DNA of 64,000 nucleotides, taken from Solirubrum koreensis. Lineage in GTDB: Bacteria > Bacteroidota > Bacteroidia > Cytophagales > Hymenobacteraceae. Shown piece by piece: positions 1-7,515 of the stretch. The stretch is taken from contig NZ_BAABHA010000015.1 of the NCBI RefSeq assembly GCF_039541855.1, positions 62,001-126,000 of the forward strand, in the 5' to 3' direction. The notes under the pieces are model-generated. The model did no database searches. It had not been told where the DNA came from and was given only the letters and a program-made list of their open reading frames with translations. A program made the position numbers and the translations under genes. Position 1 is the first letter of the stretch. Every line of letters starts with the position of its first letter.

Positions 1-50
1 TGCGTAACCTTTACGCGGTGAATTTTGGATTTAAGAACCTCGATTTGCAT
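1..50 (-). CDS. panD: Aspartate 1-decarboxylase, start only (runs off the window)
   Basis: Only the first 16 codons lie in the window. Reading leftward from the ATG at 50-48 gives MQIEVLKSKIHRVKVT, which I recognise as the conserved PanD N-terminus. PanD makes beta-alanine from aspartate, the second substrate of PanC, whose gene ends 63 bases upstream on the same strand. The autocleavage Gly-Ser site lies outside the window. The fragment is too short for an ORF length criterion, so the call rests on the peptide match and on the panC neighbour. Confidence 0.85.
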   Translation of the reverse strand, partial: MQIEVLKSKIHRVKVT

Positions 51-78
51 AGATGGCAAGGCCGGTAAATTTGGCCGG

Positions 79-86
79 TAAAGATA
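79..86 (-). promoter_or_regulatory. Possible panD -7 promoter element
   Basis: On the minus strand this reads TATCTTTA, 7 of 8 to the Bacteroidota -7 consensus TAnnTTTG, about 30 bases before the panD ATG. No clear -33 TTG is seen, so panD may also be co-transcribed with panC. Confidence 0.35.
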
Positions 87-113
87 CAAAGCGGCGCCCG
101 AGCGCCCGGCAGC

Positions 114-989
114 TTATGCCTGCCCCCCGGAATTTCTTTGCGCCGTAACAGACGCCGGGTGAACCAACACGTTGTCGATTAAGCGTACCCCGTCCAGCCA
201 AGCTGCTAGGCAAATGACTACATCACCCCCAGCCGTAAGGTCGGGCTGCAAGGTTTGGGCATCGGCTATTTCCAGATACTCCAGCTCAATGCCGGGGAAG
301 CCCCCAAGGAACTTCTGTGCTTCGGCCTGGGCCACAGCAGTACCGGCCGGCAGATGCGCTGCGGCCAGCAGCAGGGCTTCGTGTAAACGCGGCGCTACTT
401 GTCGTGCTTCCGGCGAAAGACGACGGTTACGCGACGACATGGCCAAGCCGTCGGCTTCACGCACGGTAGGAGCAGCAATCAGTTCTACGTCAAAGCCAAG
501 GTCGGCCACCAGTTGTCGCACAATGGCAACCTGTTGCCAATCCTTCTGGCCAAAATAAGCTCGGTGTGGGCGGGCCAAGTGAAATAATTTACTGACCACA
601 ATGCCCACGCCGTTAAAATGGCCCGGCCGGTGGGCTCCTTCCATCACGCGCTCCAGCGGTCCAAAATCCAGCTGGAGCACGGCCGGGCGTGGGTACATTT
701 CCTCAGGAGTGGGGGCAAAGAGGGCGGTGCAGCCCGTGTTGCGCAAGAGTTCTGTATCGGACTCGAGTACCCGGGGATACTTATTGAAGTCTTCGGCGTT
801 GTTGAACTGCGTGGGGTTCACGAACACGCTGACAATCACCACATCATTCTCGGCCACAGCGGCTCGCACTAATTCCAGATGGCCGTCGTGCAAGGCACCC
901 ATGGTGGGTACAAAGCCGATGCGGGAACCGTCGCGGCGCCACATTTCGGTACGGGCTTGCAACGCGGCGGCAGTTTCAAGTATCTCCAT
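114..989 (-). CDS. panC: Pantoate--beta-alanine ligase (pantothenate synthetase)
   Basis: Condenses D-pantoate with beta-alanine using ATP, the last step of pantothenate (vitamin B5) synthesis in the cytosol. The 291-residue product has the family's nucleotidyl-transferase motifs: VPTMGALHDGH at residues 27-37 (HIGH-like), FGQKD near 146-150 and READGLAMSSRN at 177-188 (KMSKS-like). The reading frame is open further upstream, but the ATG giving MEILETAAAL matches the usual family start, so the extra 19 codons are left out. panD follows on the same strand, and a divergent GT5-like gene starts 120 bases away. Length and motifs are normal. Confidence 0.95.
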   Translation of the reverse strand: MEILETAAALQARTEMWRRDGSRIGFVPTMGALHDGHLELVRAAVAENDVVIVSVFVNPTQFNNAEDFNKYPRVLESDTELLRNTGCTALFAPTPEEMYPRPAVLQLDFGPLERVMEGAHRPGHFNGVGIVVSKLFHLARPHRAYFGQKDWQQVAIVRQLVADLGFDVELIAAPTVREADGLAMSSRNRRLSPEARQVAPRLHEALLLAAAHLPAGTAVAQAEAQKFLGGFPGIELEYLEIADAQTLQPDLTAGGDVVICLAAWLDGVRLIDNVLVHPASVTAQRNSGGQA

Positions 990-1053
990 GAAAACAGAGG
1001 CCCTTTGTGAGGGTCGGGTGGGTGATATAGTGGATTTATCGGGCAAAATTGTT

Positions 1054-1061
1054 TAATTTTG
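1054..1061 (+). promoter_or_regulatory. -7 promoter element of the GT5-like gene
   Basis: TAATTTTG matches the Bacteroidota -7 consensus TAnnTTTG exactly, 48 bases before the ATG at 1109 in the divergent panC intergenic space. The -33 element is not obvious. Confidence 0.5.
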
Positions 1062-1108
1062 TGCGTCCCAATGGTATATCCTTTTCCAAACCTCTTCTTT
1101 CACCCCGT

Positions 1109-1921
1109 ATGTCGAAGCTAAGAATACTCTATGCTGCCACGGAAATCAATCCGTTTTTGCAAACGACCCGGGTAGCGGAGTTCCTGCGGCGCCTGCCGCA
1201 AGGTATGCAGGAGATGGGGATGGAAATCCGCATTTTTGTTCCGCGCTTCGGTATCATTAACGAACGCAAAAACCGCCTCCACGAGGTGGTTCGCCTATCG
1301 GGCATCAACATTGCAGTGGGCGAAGACGAGAAGCCGCTCATCATCAAAGTAGCTTCTATTCCGAACGCCAAGCTGCAGGTGTACTTTATCGACAACGAGG
1401 ACTACTTCCACCGCAAATCGGTACTGCGCGACAAGAACGACCAGTTTCACCCCGACAATGACGAGCGCGCCATTTTCTTCTGCAAAGGTGTACTCGAAAC
1501 AGTAAAGAAACTAGGCTGGTCGCCGGATATTGTGCATTGCAACGACTGGATGACCGGTTTGATGCCGCTATACCTGAAGACGACCTACAAAAAGGACCCG
1601 ATTTTCAAGGATGCGAAGTCGATATTCACTGTGTACAACAATGAATTCGACTACAAATTCGACAGCAACATCATCGAGAAGGCCAAGATGCTCGACATTG
1701 ATGACTCGATGCTGGCCGCACTGCAGTCGGCTGACTTTCAGGGCTTCATCAAGATTGGCATGGAATACGCCGACTCAGTGGTACGTTCCGACGAAGATTT
1801 CAGCGACAACGTAAACGCGCTCTTCAGTGAGTACGCGAAAGGTCGCAACATCGGGCAGGTTGCCGACGACGAGAACCTGCTCAATTCCTACTACACGCTG
1901 TATAATGAATTGGCCAACTAG
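1109..1921 (+). CDS. Glycogen/starch synthase-like protein, GT5 N-terminal domain only
   Basis: The 270-residue product resembles the catalytic N-terminal half of GT5 glycogen synthases: MSKLRILYAATEINPF at the start and HCNDWMTGLMPLYL in the middle (compare HxxDW in the family). It ends where the second, GT-B C-terminal domain would begin, so it is about half the length of a true GlgA. The position of the KxGGL ADP-glucose loop reads QTTRVAEFLRRLP, without the lysine and glycines. I infer a binding or regulatory role rather than active glycogen synthesis. Databases usually name such Bacteroidota proteins glycogen/starch synthase. The start at 1109 is chosen because the upstream 20 codons lack homology and overlap the promoter. 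Confidence 0.8.
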   Translation: MSKLRILYAATEINPFLQTTRVAEFLRRLPQGMQEMGMEIRIFVPRFGIINERKNRLHEVVRLSGINIAVGEDEKPLIIKVASIPNAKLQVYFIDNEDYFHRKSVLRDKNDQFHPDNDERAIFFCKGVLETVKKLGWSPDIVHCNDWMTGLMPLYLKTTYKKDPIFKDAKSIFTVYNNEFDYKFDSNIIEKAKMLDIDDSMLAALQSADFQGFIKIGMEYADSVVRSDEDFSDNVNALFSEYAKGRNIGQVADDENLLNSYYTLYNELAN

Positions 1922-3356
1922 GCTATTTGCCTCGCGGACGTTAGGAGCTATGCTGCTGACGTCCGCTTTGTTTTCGCTCGGTTCGTGCGAAGACCCCAAT
2001 GAGTTGGGCCTTGAATTGCCCGGCACTACTTCCATCACCACCCAGTACCGCGACTTTCCGGTAACGGCCTCCACCATTCTGCAGGATTCGCTGCCCACGC
2101 TTAAGCGCGACTTGTGGCTGGCTGGCCGATTGCGTGACGTGAACACCGAGGCCACCATCACGGCAAGCTCAGCCCTAAACCTGATTGTGAGCGGCGACTC
2201 GCTGCCTTCAGCGTTTACCGGTGCCACCTTGGATTCCGTTGTACTGTACGCCGGTATCAACAAGGTTTACGGCATCAGCACGCCAGCCAGCTTTGAGGTT
2301 CGTCGACTGACTACTAGGCTGAGCGAAACGGCTGTTTATAACGCCAATACCGCCATTCCCGCAACTGGAGCTCCGATTGCGTTAACAGGTCCCGTGAAGC
2401 TCAATCCGGTTAGTCGTCAGTTGGTTGCCCCTGGTTCGGCTACCGATACCACCACGCGTTTGGTACAGGTACCGCTGCACATGACGTTGTCCAAGAAGGT
2501 CAATCCCAATCCCTTCTTTGTCAACGTATTTAACGAACTGAACCGTGGCGGCTTCACTCAGCAGACGCTGAACGGAATTTGGCCCGGCTTCGCGTTGGCT
2601 CCGGCTGCGTCGATGCAGAATACCATCTTGGGATTCAACCGTACCCCAGAAGCCGAGGTATTTTTTTACTTCTCCGTAACGGGCCCCGGAAGACCCCGCA
2701 GTTTGAGGTACCGCTTGTACTATGGTGATGCAGCGGCTAACGGCAGCGGTGCCGCAGCGCCTCGTTATTTCACGCACATCGACTATAATCGGGCCGGTGG
2801 CCGATTTGCCGGCCTGAACACCGATGCCGATTCCGTACGCTCGGATTTGTCGAATAATCTGGTGTACGCTCAAGGTGGAACTGGCTTGGCTGCCAAGCTC
2901 ACCATTCCTGATTTGAACGCCCTCCGTGGCCCCCAGGGGTTAATTATTAACCGCGCGGAACTGATTGTACCTATTCGGCCGCTCTCCAACGTACAGTTTG
3001 CGCTGCCCAATCAATTGTACCTCTTCGAGGCGAACAAACGCAACCGAATTCTGCAACGTGTTGTGGTAGCCGAGCCCAAAGAACGCGTTGTTCAAGCCGA
3101 TGGGCAGAATCCACGGGGAACCGATAACCCCGGAGCGTTAACGGTGGTGGATATTGGCAACGGTAACCGCGCCTATAGCATGTCGCTAACGGCCTACCTG
3201 CAAGCTTACATCAGTAACCAATTGGAGGGCGAATTGCCTTCGGGCTTTATTTTGCGGCCCACTTTGCTTAGTGCAGGCCAACTCTCCCTCGACCGCGCCG
3301 TACTGAACGCCTCCGACATTCGCCTGCGGGTATACTACTCGACGCCTAAGCCCTAG
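1905..3356 (+). CDS. DUF4270 family lipoprotein
   Basis: A 483-residue predicted lipoprotein. The N-terminus MNWPTRLFASRTLG is followed by a hydrophobic stretch and a lipobox ending LGSC, with Cys about residue 28. The mature part begins with the EDPNELGLEL pattern typical of DUF4270 proteins of Bacteroidota, which are beta-rich and of unknown function, probably at the cell surface. The ATG at 1905 overlaps the end of the GT5-like gene by 17 bases, which suggests translational coupling. A start at 1950 would still keep the lipobox. glmS follows 84 bases on. Confidence 0.82.
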   Translation: MNWPTRLFASRTLGAMLLTSALFSLGSCEDPNELGLELPGTTSITTQYRDFPVTASTILQDSLPTLKRDLWLAGRLRDVNTEATITASSALNLIVSGDSLPSAFTGATLDSVVLYAGINKVYGISTPASFEVRRLTTRLSETAVYNANTAIPATGAPIALTGPVKLNPVSRQLVAPGSATDTTTRLVQVPLHMTLSKKVNPNPFFVNVFNELNRGGFTQQTLNGIWPGFALAPAASMQNTILGFNRTPEAEVFFYFSVTGPGRPRSLRYRLYYGDAAANGSGAAAPRYFTHIDYNRAGGRFAGLNTDADSVRSDLSNNLVYAQGGTGLAAKLTIPDLNALRGPQGLIINRAELIVPIRPLSNVQFALPNQLYLFEANKRNRILQRVVVAEPKERVVQADGQNPRGTDNPGALTVVDIGNGNRAYSMSLTAYLQAYISNQLEGELPSGFILRPTLLSAGQLSLDRAVLNASDIRLRVYYSTPKP

Positions 3357-3440
3357 CGCTGGGAAGTTGCCGTTTTGGCACGAGCTTTGCCTCCGGGCCG
3401 CCTCTGTTTCTTTGCTGACTTTTATTTTTCCTGACGCCGT

Positions 3441-5276
3441 ATGTGCGGAATAGTTGCTTACATCGGACACCGCGAGGCTTGTCCCATCATCCTGAAAGGC
3501 CTTCGCCGCCTCGAATACCGCGGCTACGACTCGGCTGGTATTGCTTTGCTTAATGGACAGTTAAATGTCTATAAGAAGAAAGGCAAGGTAGCTGACCTGG
3601 AGGCGTTTATCGCCGACAAGGATATCCACGCCCACATCGGCATGGGCCATACCCGCTGGGCCACGCACGGTGAGCCGAATGATGTAAATGCGCACCCGCA
3701 CTATTCTACGTCGGAGCGTATCGCCATTATTCACAATGGCATCATTGAGAACTACGCGGCCCTGAAGACGCACCTGCAGCAGCAAGGCCACGAGTTTCAT
3801 TCTGATACCGACACGGAAGTGTTCGTAAACCTCATTGAGGAAATTCAGAAGCAGAACAAATGCTCGCTGGAAGAAGCCGTACGTTTGGCCCTGCACGAGG
3901 TAATTGGGGCTTATGCCATTGTTGTGCTTAGCAACGATGCGCCCAACCAGCTCATTGCGGCCCGGAAAGGCTCGCCGCTGGTAATTGGAATTGGCGAAGG
4001 CGAGTTTTTCCTTGCCTCCGACGCGACTCCGATTATTGAGTACACCAACGAGGTCGTGTACGTTAACGACTACGAAATTGCGGTTATTCGCGACGGCAAG
4101 CTCGATCTGCGCAGCAAGGAAGACGTTGTACAGACGCCTTACATTCAGAAGCTGGAGATGGAGCTCGACAGCATTGAGAAAGGCGGCTATGACCACTTCA
4201 TGTTGAAGGAAATCTTCGAGCAGCCCAAATCGATTCTGGATTCGATGCGCGGACGTCTGGAGCTGGAAGCCGGTCACCTGAACATGGGCGGCGTGCGCGC
4301 TTTCGAGCAGAAGTTCATGAATGCCCAGCGCATCATCATCGTGGCTTGTGGTACTTCCTGGCACGCCGGCTTGGTAGCAGAATACCTCATTGAGGATTTC
4401 GCACGCATTCCGGTAGAAGTGGAGTATGCCTCGGAGTTCCGGTACCGCAATCCGGTGCTGTCGGAGCGCGACATTGTTATTGCCATTTCTCAATCGGGCG
4501 AAACGGCTGACACGCTGGCAGCCCTAGAGTTGGCGAAGAGCAAGGGTGCAACCATTTTTGGTATCTGCAACGTGGTCGGTTCGAGCATTGCTCGGGCTAC
4601 TGATGCTGGTGCCTACACTCACGCCGGCCCGGAAATTGGTGTCGCTTCTACTAAAGCCTTTACGGCTCAGGTAACGGTGCTGACTATTCTGGCCATGATT
4701 GTGGGCCACCGCCGCGGTACGCTTTCCGACGTGAAGCTGCGTGAACTGATGGTGGAACTGTACACGATTCCACAAAAAGTAGAAAAGGCACTGGGGTTGG
4801 ATACTGAAATCCGCCAGATTGCCGAAATCTTCAAGGATGCCACCAACTTCCTGTACTTGGGCCGTGGCTATAACTTCCCGGTGGCTTTGGAAGGTGCGTT
4901 GAAGCTCAAGGAAATCAGTTACATCCACGCCGAGGGGTACCCCGCGGCAGAAATGAAGCACGGTCCTATTGCCCTCATCGACGAGAATATGCCGGTGGTG
5001 GTTATTGCCACCAAGGACAGTTCGTACGAGAAAATTGTATCGAACATTCAGGAAGTAAAGGCCCGCAAAGGCCGCATCATTGCGGTAGTAAGCGAGGGCG
5101 ACACGACTATTCCATCGATGGCTGAGTTTGTGGTGGAAGTTCCTCACACTTCAGAAGCGCTGATGCCGCTGGTATCGGTGGTGCCGTTGCAGTTGCTGTC
5201 GTACCACATTGCGGTGTTGCGTGGTTGCAACGTTGACCAGCCCCGCAACCTGGCGAAGTCGGTAACGGTAGAGTAA
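3441..5276 (+). CDS. glmS: Glutamine--fructose-6-phosphate aminotransferase (isomerizing)
   Basis: Makes glucosamine-6-phosphate from fructose-6-phosphate and glutamine, the entry to UDP-GlcNAc for peptidoglycan and lipid A. The 611 residues begin MCGIVAYIGH, so Cys2 is the class II amidotransferase nucleophile. RGYDSAG, HTRWATHG and HNGIIENY follow in the glutaminase domain (to about 220). Two SIS domains follow, marked by CGTSWHAG and ISQSGETADT. The C-terminus DQPRNLAKSVTVE is the canonical sugar-site tail. Full length, no oddities. No glmS ribozyme was seen upstream, as expected outside Firmicutes. A strong terminator follows. Confidence 0.97.
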   Translation: MCGIVAYIGHREACPIILKGLRRLEYRGYDSAGIALLNGQLNVYKKKGKVADLEAFIADKDIHAHIGMGHTRWATHGEPNDVNAHPHYSTSERIAIIHNGIIENYAALKTHLQQQGHEFHSDTDTEVFVNLIEEIQKQNKCSLEEAVRLALHEVIGAYAIVVLSNDAPNQLIAARKGSPLVIGIGEGEFFLASDATPIIEYTNEVVYVNDYEIAVIRDGKLDLRSKEDVVQTPYIQKLEMELDSIEKGGYDHFMLKEIFEQPKSILDSMRGRLELEAGHLNMGGVRAFEQKFMNAQRIIIVACGTSWHAGLVAEYLIEDFARIPVEVEYASEFRYRNPVLSERDIVIAISQSGETADTLAALELAKSKGATIFGICNVVGSSIARATDAGAYTHAGPEIGVASTKAFTAQVTVLTILAMIVGHRRGTLSDVKLRELMVELYTIPQKVEKALGLDTEIRQIAEIFKDATNFLYLGRGYNFPVALEGALKLKEISYIHAEGYPAAEMKHGPIALIDENMPVVVIATKDSSYEKIVSNIQEVKARKGRIIAVVSEGDTTIPSMAEFVVEVPHTSEALMPLVSVVPLQLLSYHIAVLRGCNVDQPRNLAKSVTVE

Positions 5277-5294
5277 GCTTGAGTTAATTATTGC

Positions 5295-5332
5295 AAAAGA
5301 GCCGCTTCGGAAGCATCCGAAGCGGCTCTTTT
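5295..5332. terminator. Bidirectional terminator between glmS and the convergent gene
   Basis: AAAAGAGCCGCTTCGG and its exact complement flank a 6-base loop. A-rich and T-rich flanks on either side let it serve both converging genes. Confidence 0.85.
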
Positions 5333-5351
5333 TTGTGTTACTAAGGTAAGT

Positions 5352-6050
5352 CTAGAGGGCAAATGATTCCCCTTGCTGCACCATGCGCTTGAGGAGTGGG
5401 CAGATTTTGTACCGCTCGTCGTGCGTGTCCTGCCACAGTGCTTCCAATACTTCGTACACCCGCGCAACTCCGATGGCATTGGCCCATTCGAAAGGTCCTT
5501 TAGGGTAGTTGGTACCCAGCTTCATGCCCAGGTCAATGTCGCGCACGGAAGCCGTGCCCTCTTGCAGGGTGAAACACGCTTCGTTGATGATCATGCAGAT
5601 TACGCGAGGCGTTATAAGGCCCACACGGTCTTCCACTACCTGGAAGTCGGTACCTAAAGTGGCACAGATTTCGGCTAGCCTATCGGCATCGGATGCTGCG
5701 AGCAAGCTGGTTTCCAGCAACGGGCGGTTGAGCAGCGTAGGAAGGCCGCAAAAGCCGAATACGGGATAAGACGGCCGGTTACGACCGCCGAAGCGAGAGG
5801 CCAACGACTCGGTGGCAGCTTCCACGAACACCACTACGCCTTCGCGCTCCTCGTAGAGCGGGCCGTAATTGCCGAAATCGAACACCACGTCTATGGTTGG
5901 CAGCACATCGTCGAGCACCTGCATGGCTGGCTCCACGTCATCGACGAGGCGCGTATCGGCTTCGGGCACGAAAGTGTATTGGTGCTGAGGGCCAAATTTT
6001 TGGCGCAGCTCCGCGGCTACGTGGTGGCCATCGAGGACGAGTAGGTGCAT
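5352..6050 (-). CDS. 3-hydroxyacyl-CoA dehydrogenase-like protein, divergent N-terminus
   Basis: 232 residues. The C-terminal half (FQVVEDRVGLITPRVICMII, then GTNYPKGPFEWANAIG) is the typical helical dimerisation domain of 3-hydroxyacyl-CoA dehydrogenases. The N-terminal 100 residues start MHLLVLDGHHVAAELR and lack the GxGxxG NAD loop, so NAD binding is doubtful. It may be a scaffold or degenerate relative, or act with a separate dehydrogenase. Similar short proteins are annotated as 3-hydroxyacyl-CoA dehydrogenase in Bacteroidota. It is divergent from ridA with 56 bases between the starts. Confidence 0.7.
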   Translation of the reverse strand: MHLLVLDGHHVAAELRQKFGPQHQYTFVPEADTRLVDDVEPAMQVLDDVLPTIDVVFDFGNYGPLYEEREGVVVFVEAATESLASRFGGRNRPSYPVFGFCGLPTLLNRPLLETSLLAASDADRLAEICATLGTDFQVVEDRVGLITPRVICMIINEACFTLQEGTASVRDIDLGMKLGTNYPKGPFEWANAIGVARVYEVLEALWQDTHDERYKICPLLKRMVQQGESFAL

Positions 6051-6072
6051 GGTTTTAACTAAGTTCAGGCCA

Positions 6073-6080
6073 CGAAAGTA
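6073..6080 (-). promoter_or_regulatory. -7-like element upstream of the dehydrogenase-like gene
   Basis: TACTTTCG on the minus strand, 7 of 8 to TAnnTTTG, about 23 bases from the ATG. Confidence 0.4.
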
Positions 6081-6106
6081 GGGCTTCGGTCCGCATCCTC
6101 CCGCTT

Positions 6107-6493
6107 ATGAGCAACACCATCATCCAAACCAGCAACGCCCCGGCCGCCATCGGCCCCTACAGCCAAGCCGTGAAAGCCGGCAATACCGTGTACGTTTCGG
6201 GCCAGATTGCCCTGGATCCGCAAAGCGGCCAAATCCTCGGCGAAGGCGACGTAACGGCCCAAACGCACCAGGTAATGCGCAACCTGCAAGCGGTGTTAAC
6301 CGAAGCCGGCTATTCGCTGCAGGACGTGGTGAAGTGCAGCATCTTTGTGAAAGACCTCGGCCATTTCGGCACTATTAACGAACTGTACGGCTCTTACTTT
6401 GGCTCCGGCCCCTATCCTGCCCGCGAAACCGTAGAAGTAAGCCGCCTGCCCAAAGATGTGCTGGTGGAAATTTCCTGCATTGCGGTCAAATAA
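6107..6493 (+). CDS. ridA: RidA family reactive intermediate deaminase
   Basis: Hydrolyses the reactive 2-aminoacrylate/2-iminopropanoate intermediates that PLP enzymes release, protecting them from damage. The 128-residue length is standard. Family marks are SNAPAAIGPYSQAV near the start, YVSGQIALDP, the active-site arginine in YPARETVEV (Arg106) and the acidic residue in VEISCIAV. It forms a trimer in characterised relatives. It is transcribed away from the dehydrogenase-like gene and ends before a hairpin. Confidence 0.93.
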   Translation: MSNTIIQTSNAPAAIGPYSQAVKAGNTVYVSGQIALDPQSGQILGEGDVTAQTHQVMRNLQAVLTEAGYSLQDVVKCSIFVKDLGHFGTINELYGSYFGSGPYPARETVEVSRLPKDVLVEISCIAVK

Positions 6494-6539
6494 CGAGCTA
6501 GCCACCAAGCACAATACCGGCATCTGAACTGCCGTTGAG

Positions 6540-6569
6540 GCGGTACGCCTGCACAAGTGGGCGTACCGC
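6540..6569 (+). terminator. Hairpin after ridA, directly before the next start codon
   Basis: GCGGTACGCC pairs with GGCGTACCGC across a 10-base loop. The T-run after it is poor (TTCTTATG) and contains the next gene's ATG at 6575. It may terminate ridA weakly or modulate translation of the small gene. Confidence 0.5.
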
Positions 6570-6574
6570 TTCTT

Positions 6575-6760
6575 ATGAAAGAACTTGGACTCGGTTTGTT
6601 GCTGGTGGGGCTGATATCGTTGGTACTGCCCTTCACAGGCATGAACTTCATTTTCCTGAGCTGGATTGAGCAGTGGGGCGCTACCATTGGCTGGGTTATC
6701 CGGGCCGGTATTACCCTGCTTGGACTGGCGCTGTGGCTGGGCTTCAAGAACCGTGACTGA
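6575..6760 (+). CDS. Small membrane protein, two hydrophobic segments
   Basis: 61 residues beginning MKELGLGLLLVGLISLVLPF. There are two hydrophobic stretches, about residues 4-24 and 35-55, the second ending WLGFKNRD, so it probably spans the inner membrane twice. No family is recognised. The ATG at 6575 is preferred over a GTG at 6557 lying inside the upstream hairpin. Its stop TGA overlaps the ATG of the pentapeptide-repeat gene by one base, which implies coupled translation. Confidence 0.7.
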   Translation: MKELGLGLLLVGLISLVLPFTGMNFIFLSWIEQWGATIGWVIRAGITLLGLALWLGFKNRD

Positions 6761-7377
6761 TGCGCAAAACTGCTGCCGCAAAGCTTCCCAAACCGCTGCG
6801 TAAGCCAGCCTATTTCCCGTCCGAGCAGGTTCTGACGCGCACCTTTCCGCCGGAGCTAGCCCGACAGCGGGAATTCGAGGAGTACCACTTCATCGGATTC
6901 GATTTTAGCCAGACCAACCTGAGTGGGTGGCGCTTTAGCGAGTGTTTGTTCGAGAACTGCAACCTGGCCGGCGCAAACATTGGCAATACTGCCTTCCAGA
7001 ACGTGGCCTTTGTGGGTTGCAAGCTGCTGGGCTTGCCGTTCCATGCGTGCCGGGAAATGCTGTTCGGGGTGCATTTTGACCAGTGCCAACTCGATTACGC
7101 TTCGTTTCAGGGCCGGGTGCTGCCCAACACTCGCTTCGTGGGCTGCACCTTGCAGGAAGCCGATTTCACGCAGGCGGATCTTTCCAAAGCCGTTTTTCAG
7201 GACTGCATGCTCCGGCGCACGGTATTTCGCCAAACCCGCTTGCTGGGCACCGACTTTACTACGGCCCAGGAAGTAAGTCTGGACCCGGCTCAAAACGAGG
7301 TGAAGCATGCGCGGTTTGCGCTGCACAGTCTGCCCGGGCTCTTGGCGCACTTCGATCTGGATATTGTTAGCGCATAA
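6760..7377 (+). CDS. Pentapeptide repeat protein
   Basis: 205 residues with runs of A(D/N)LxX-type units: FSQTNLSGWRFSECLFENCN, LAGANIGNTAF, QEADFTQADLSKAVF, RRTVFRQTRLLGTDF. These form a right-handed beta-helix, and the pattern with F at the centre repeats from about residue 45 to 165. Some pentapeptide proteins mimic DNA and protect gyrase (Qnr, MfpA), but nothing here shows that role. An N-terminal basic stretch lacks a signal peptide, so it is probably cytosolic. The start overlaps the upstream membrane-protein stop by one base. Confidence 0.85.
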   Translation: MRKTAAAKLPKPLRKPAYFPSEQVLTRTFPPELARQREFEEYHFIGFDFSQTNLSGWRFSECLFENCNLAGANIGNTAFQNVAFVGCKLLGLPFHACREMLFGVHFDQCQLDYASFQGRVLPNTRFVGCTLQEADFTQADLSKAVFQDCMLRRTVFRQTRLLGTDFTTAQEVSLDPAQNEVKHARFALHSLPGLLAHFDLDIVSA

Positions 7378-7455
7378 GGCCCGAAAGGATTGTGTGGTTG
7401 CTGGCTTGAGCCGCATTCAATCGGTTTTTACCTCCATCCTTCGTTCCCCTATGCG

Positions 7456-7463
7456 TACCTTTG
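7456..7463 (+). promoter_or_regulatory. -7 promoter element of gltX
   Basis: TACCTTTG, an exact TAnnTTTG match, 53 bases before the gltX ATG. A T-run lies upstream at 7425-7429, but there is no clean -33 TTG. Confidence 0.6.
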
Positions 7464-7515
7464 CGCCGCGTTTTGGCCCCGGCAGGTAAGTCGCGGCCGA
7501 CATTGTCGTTTTCGT

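Noticed and set aside
3561..4493. 310-residue frame antisense to glmS
   Set aside because: The sense frame is a complete GlmS; the antisense peptide is compositionally biased.
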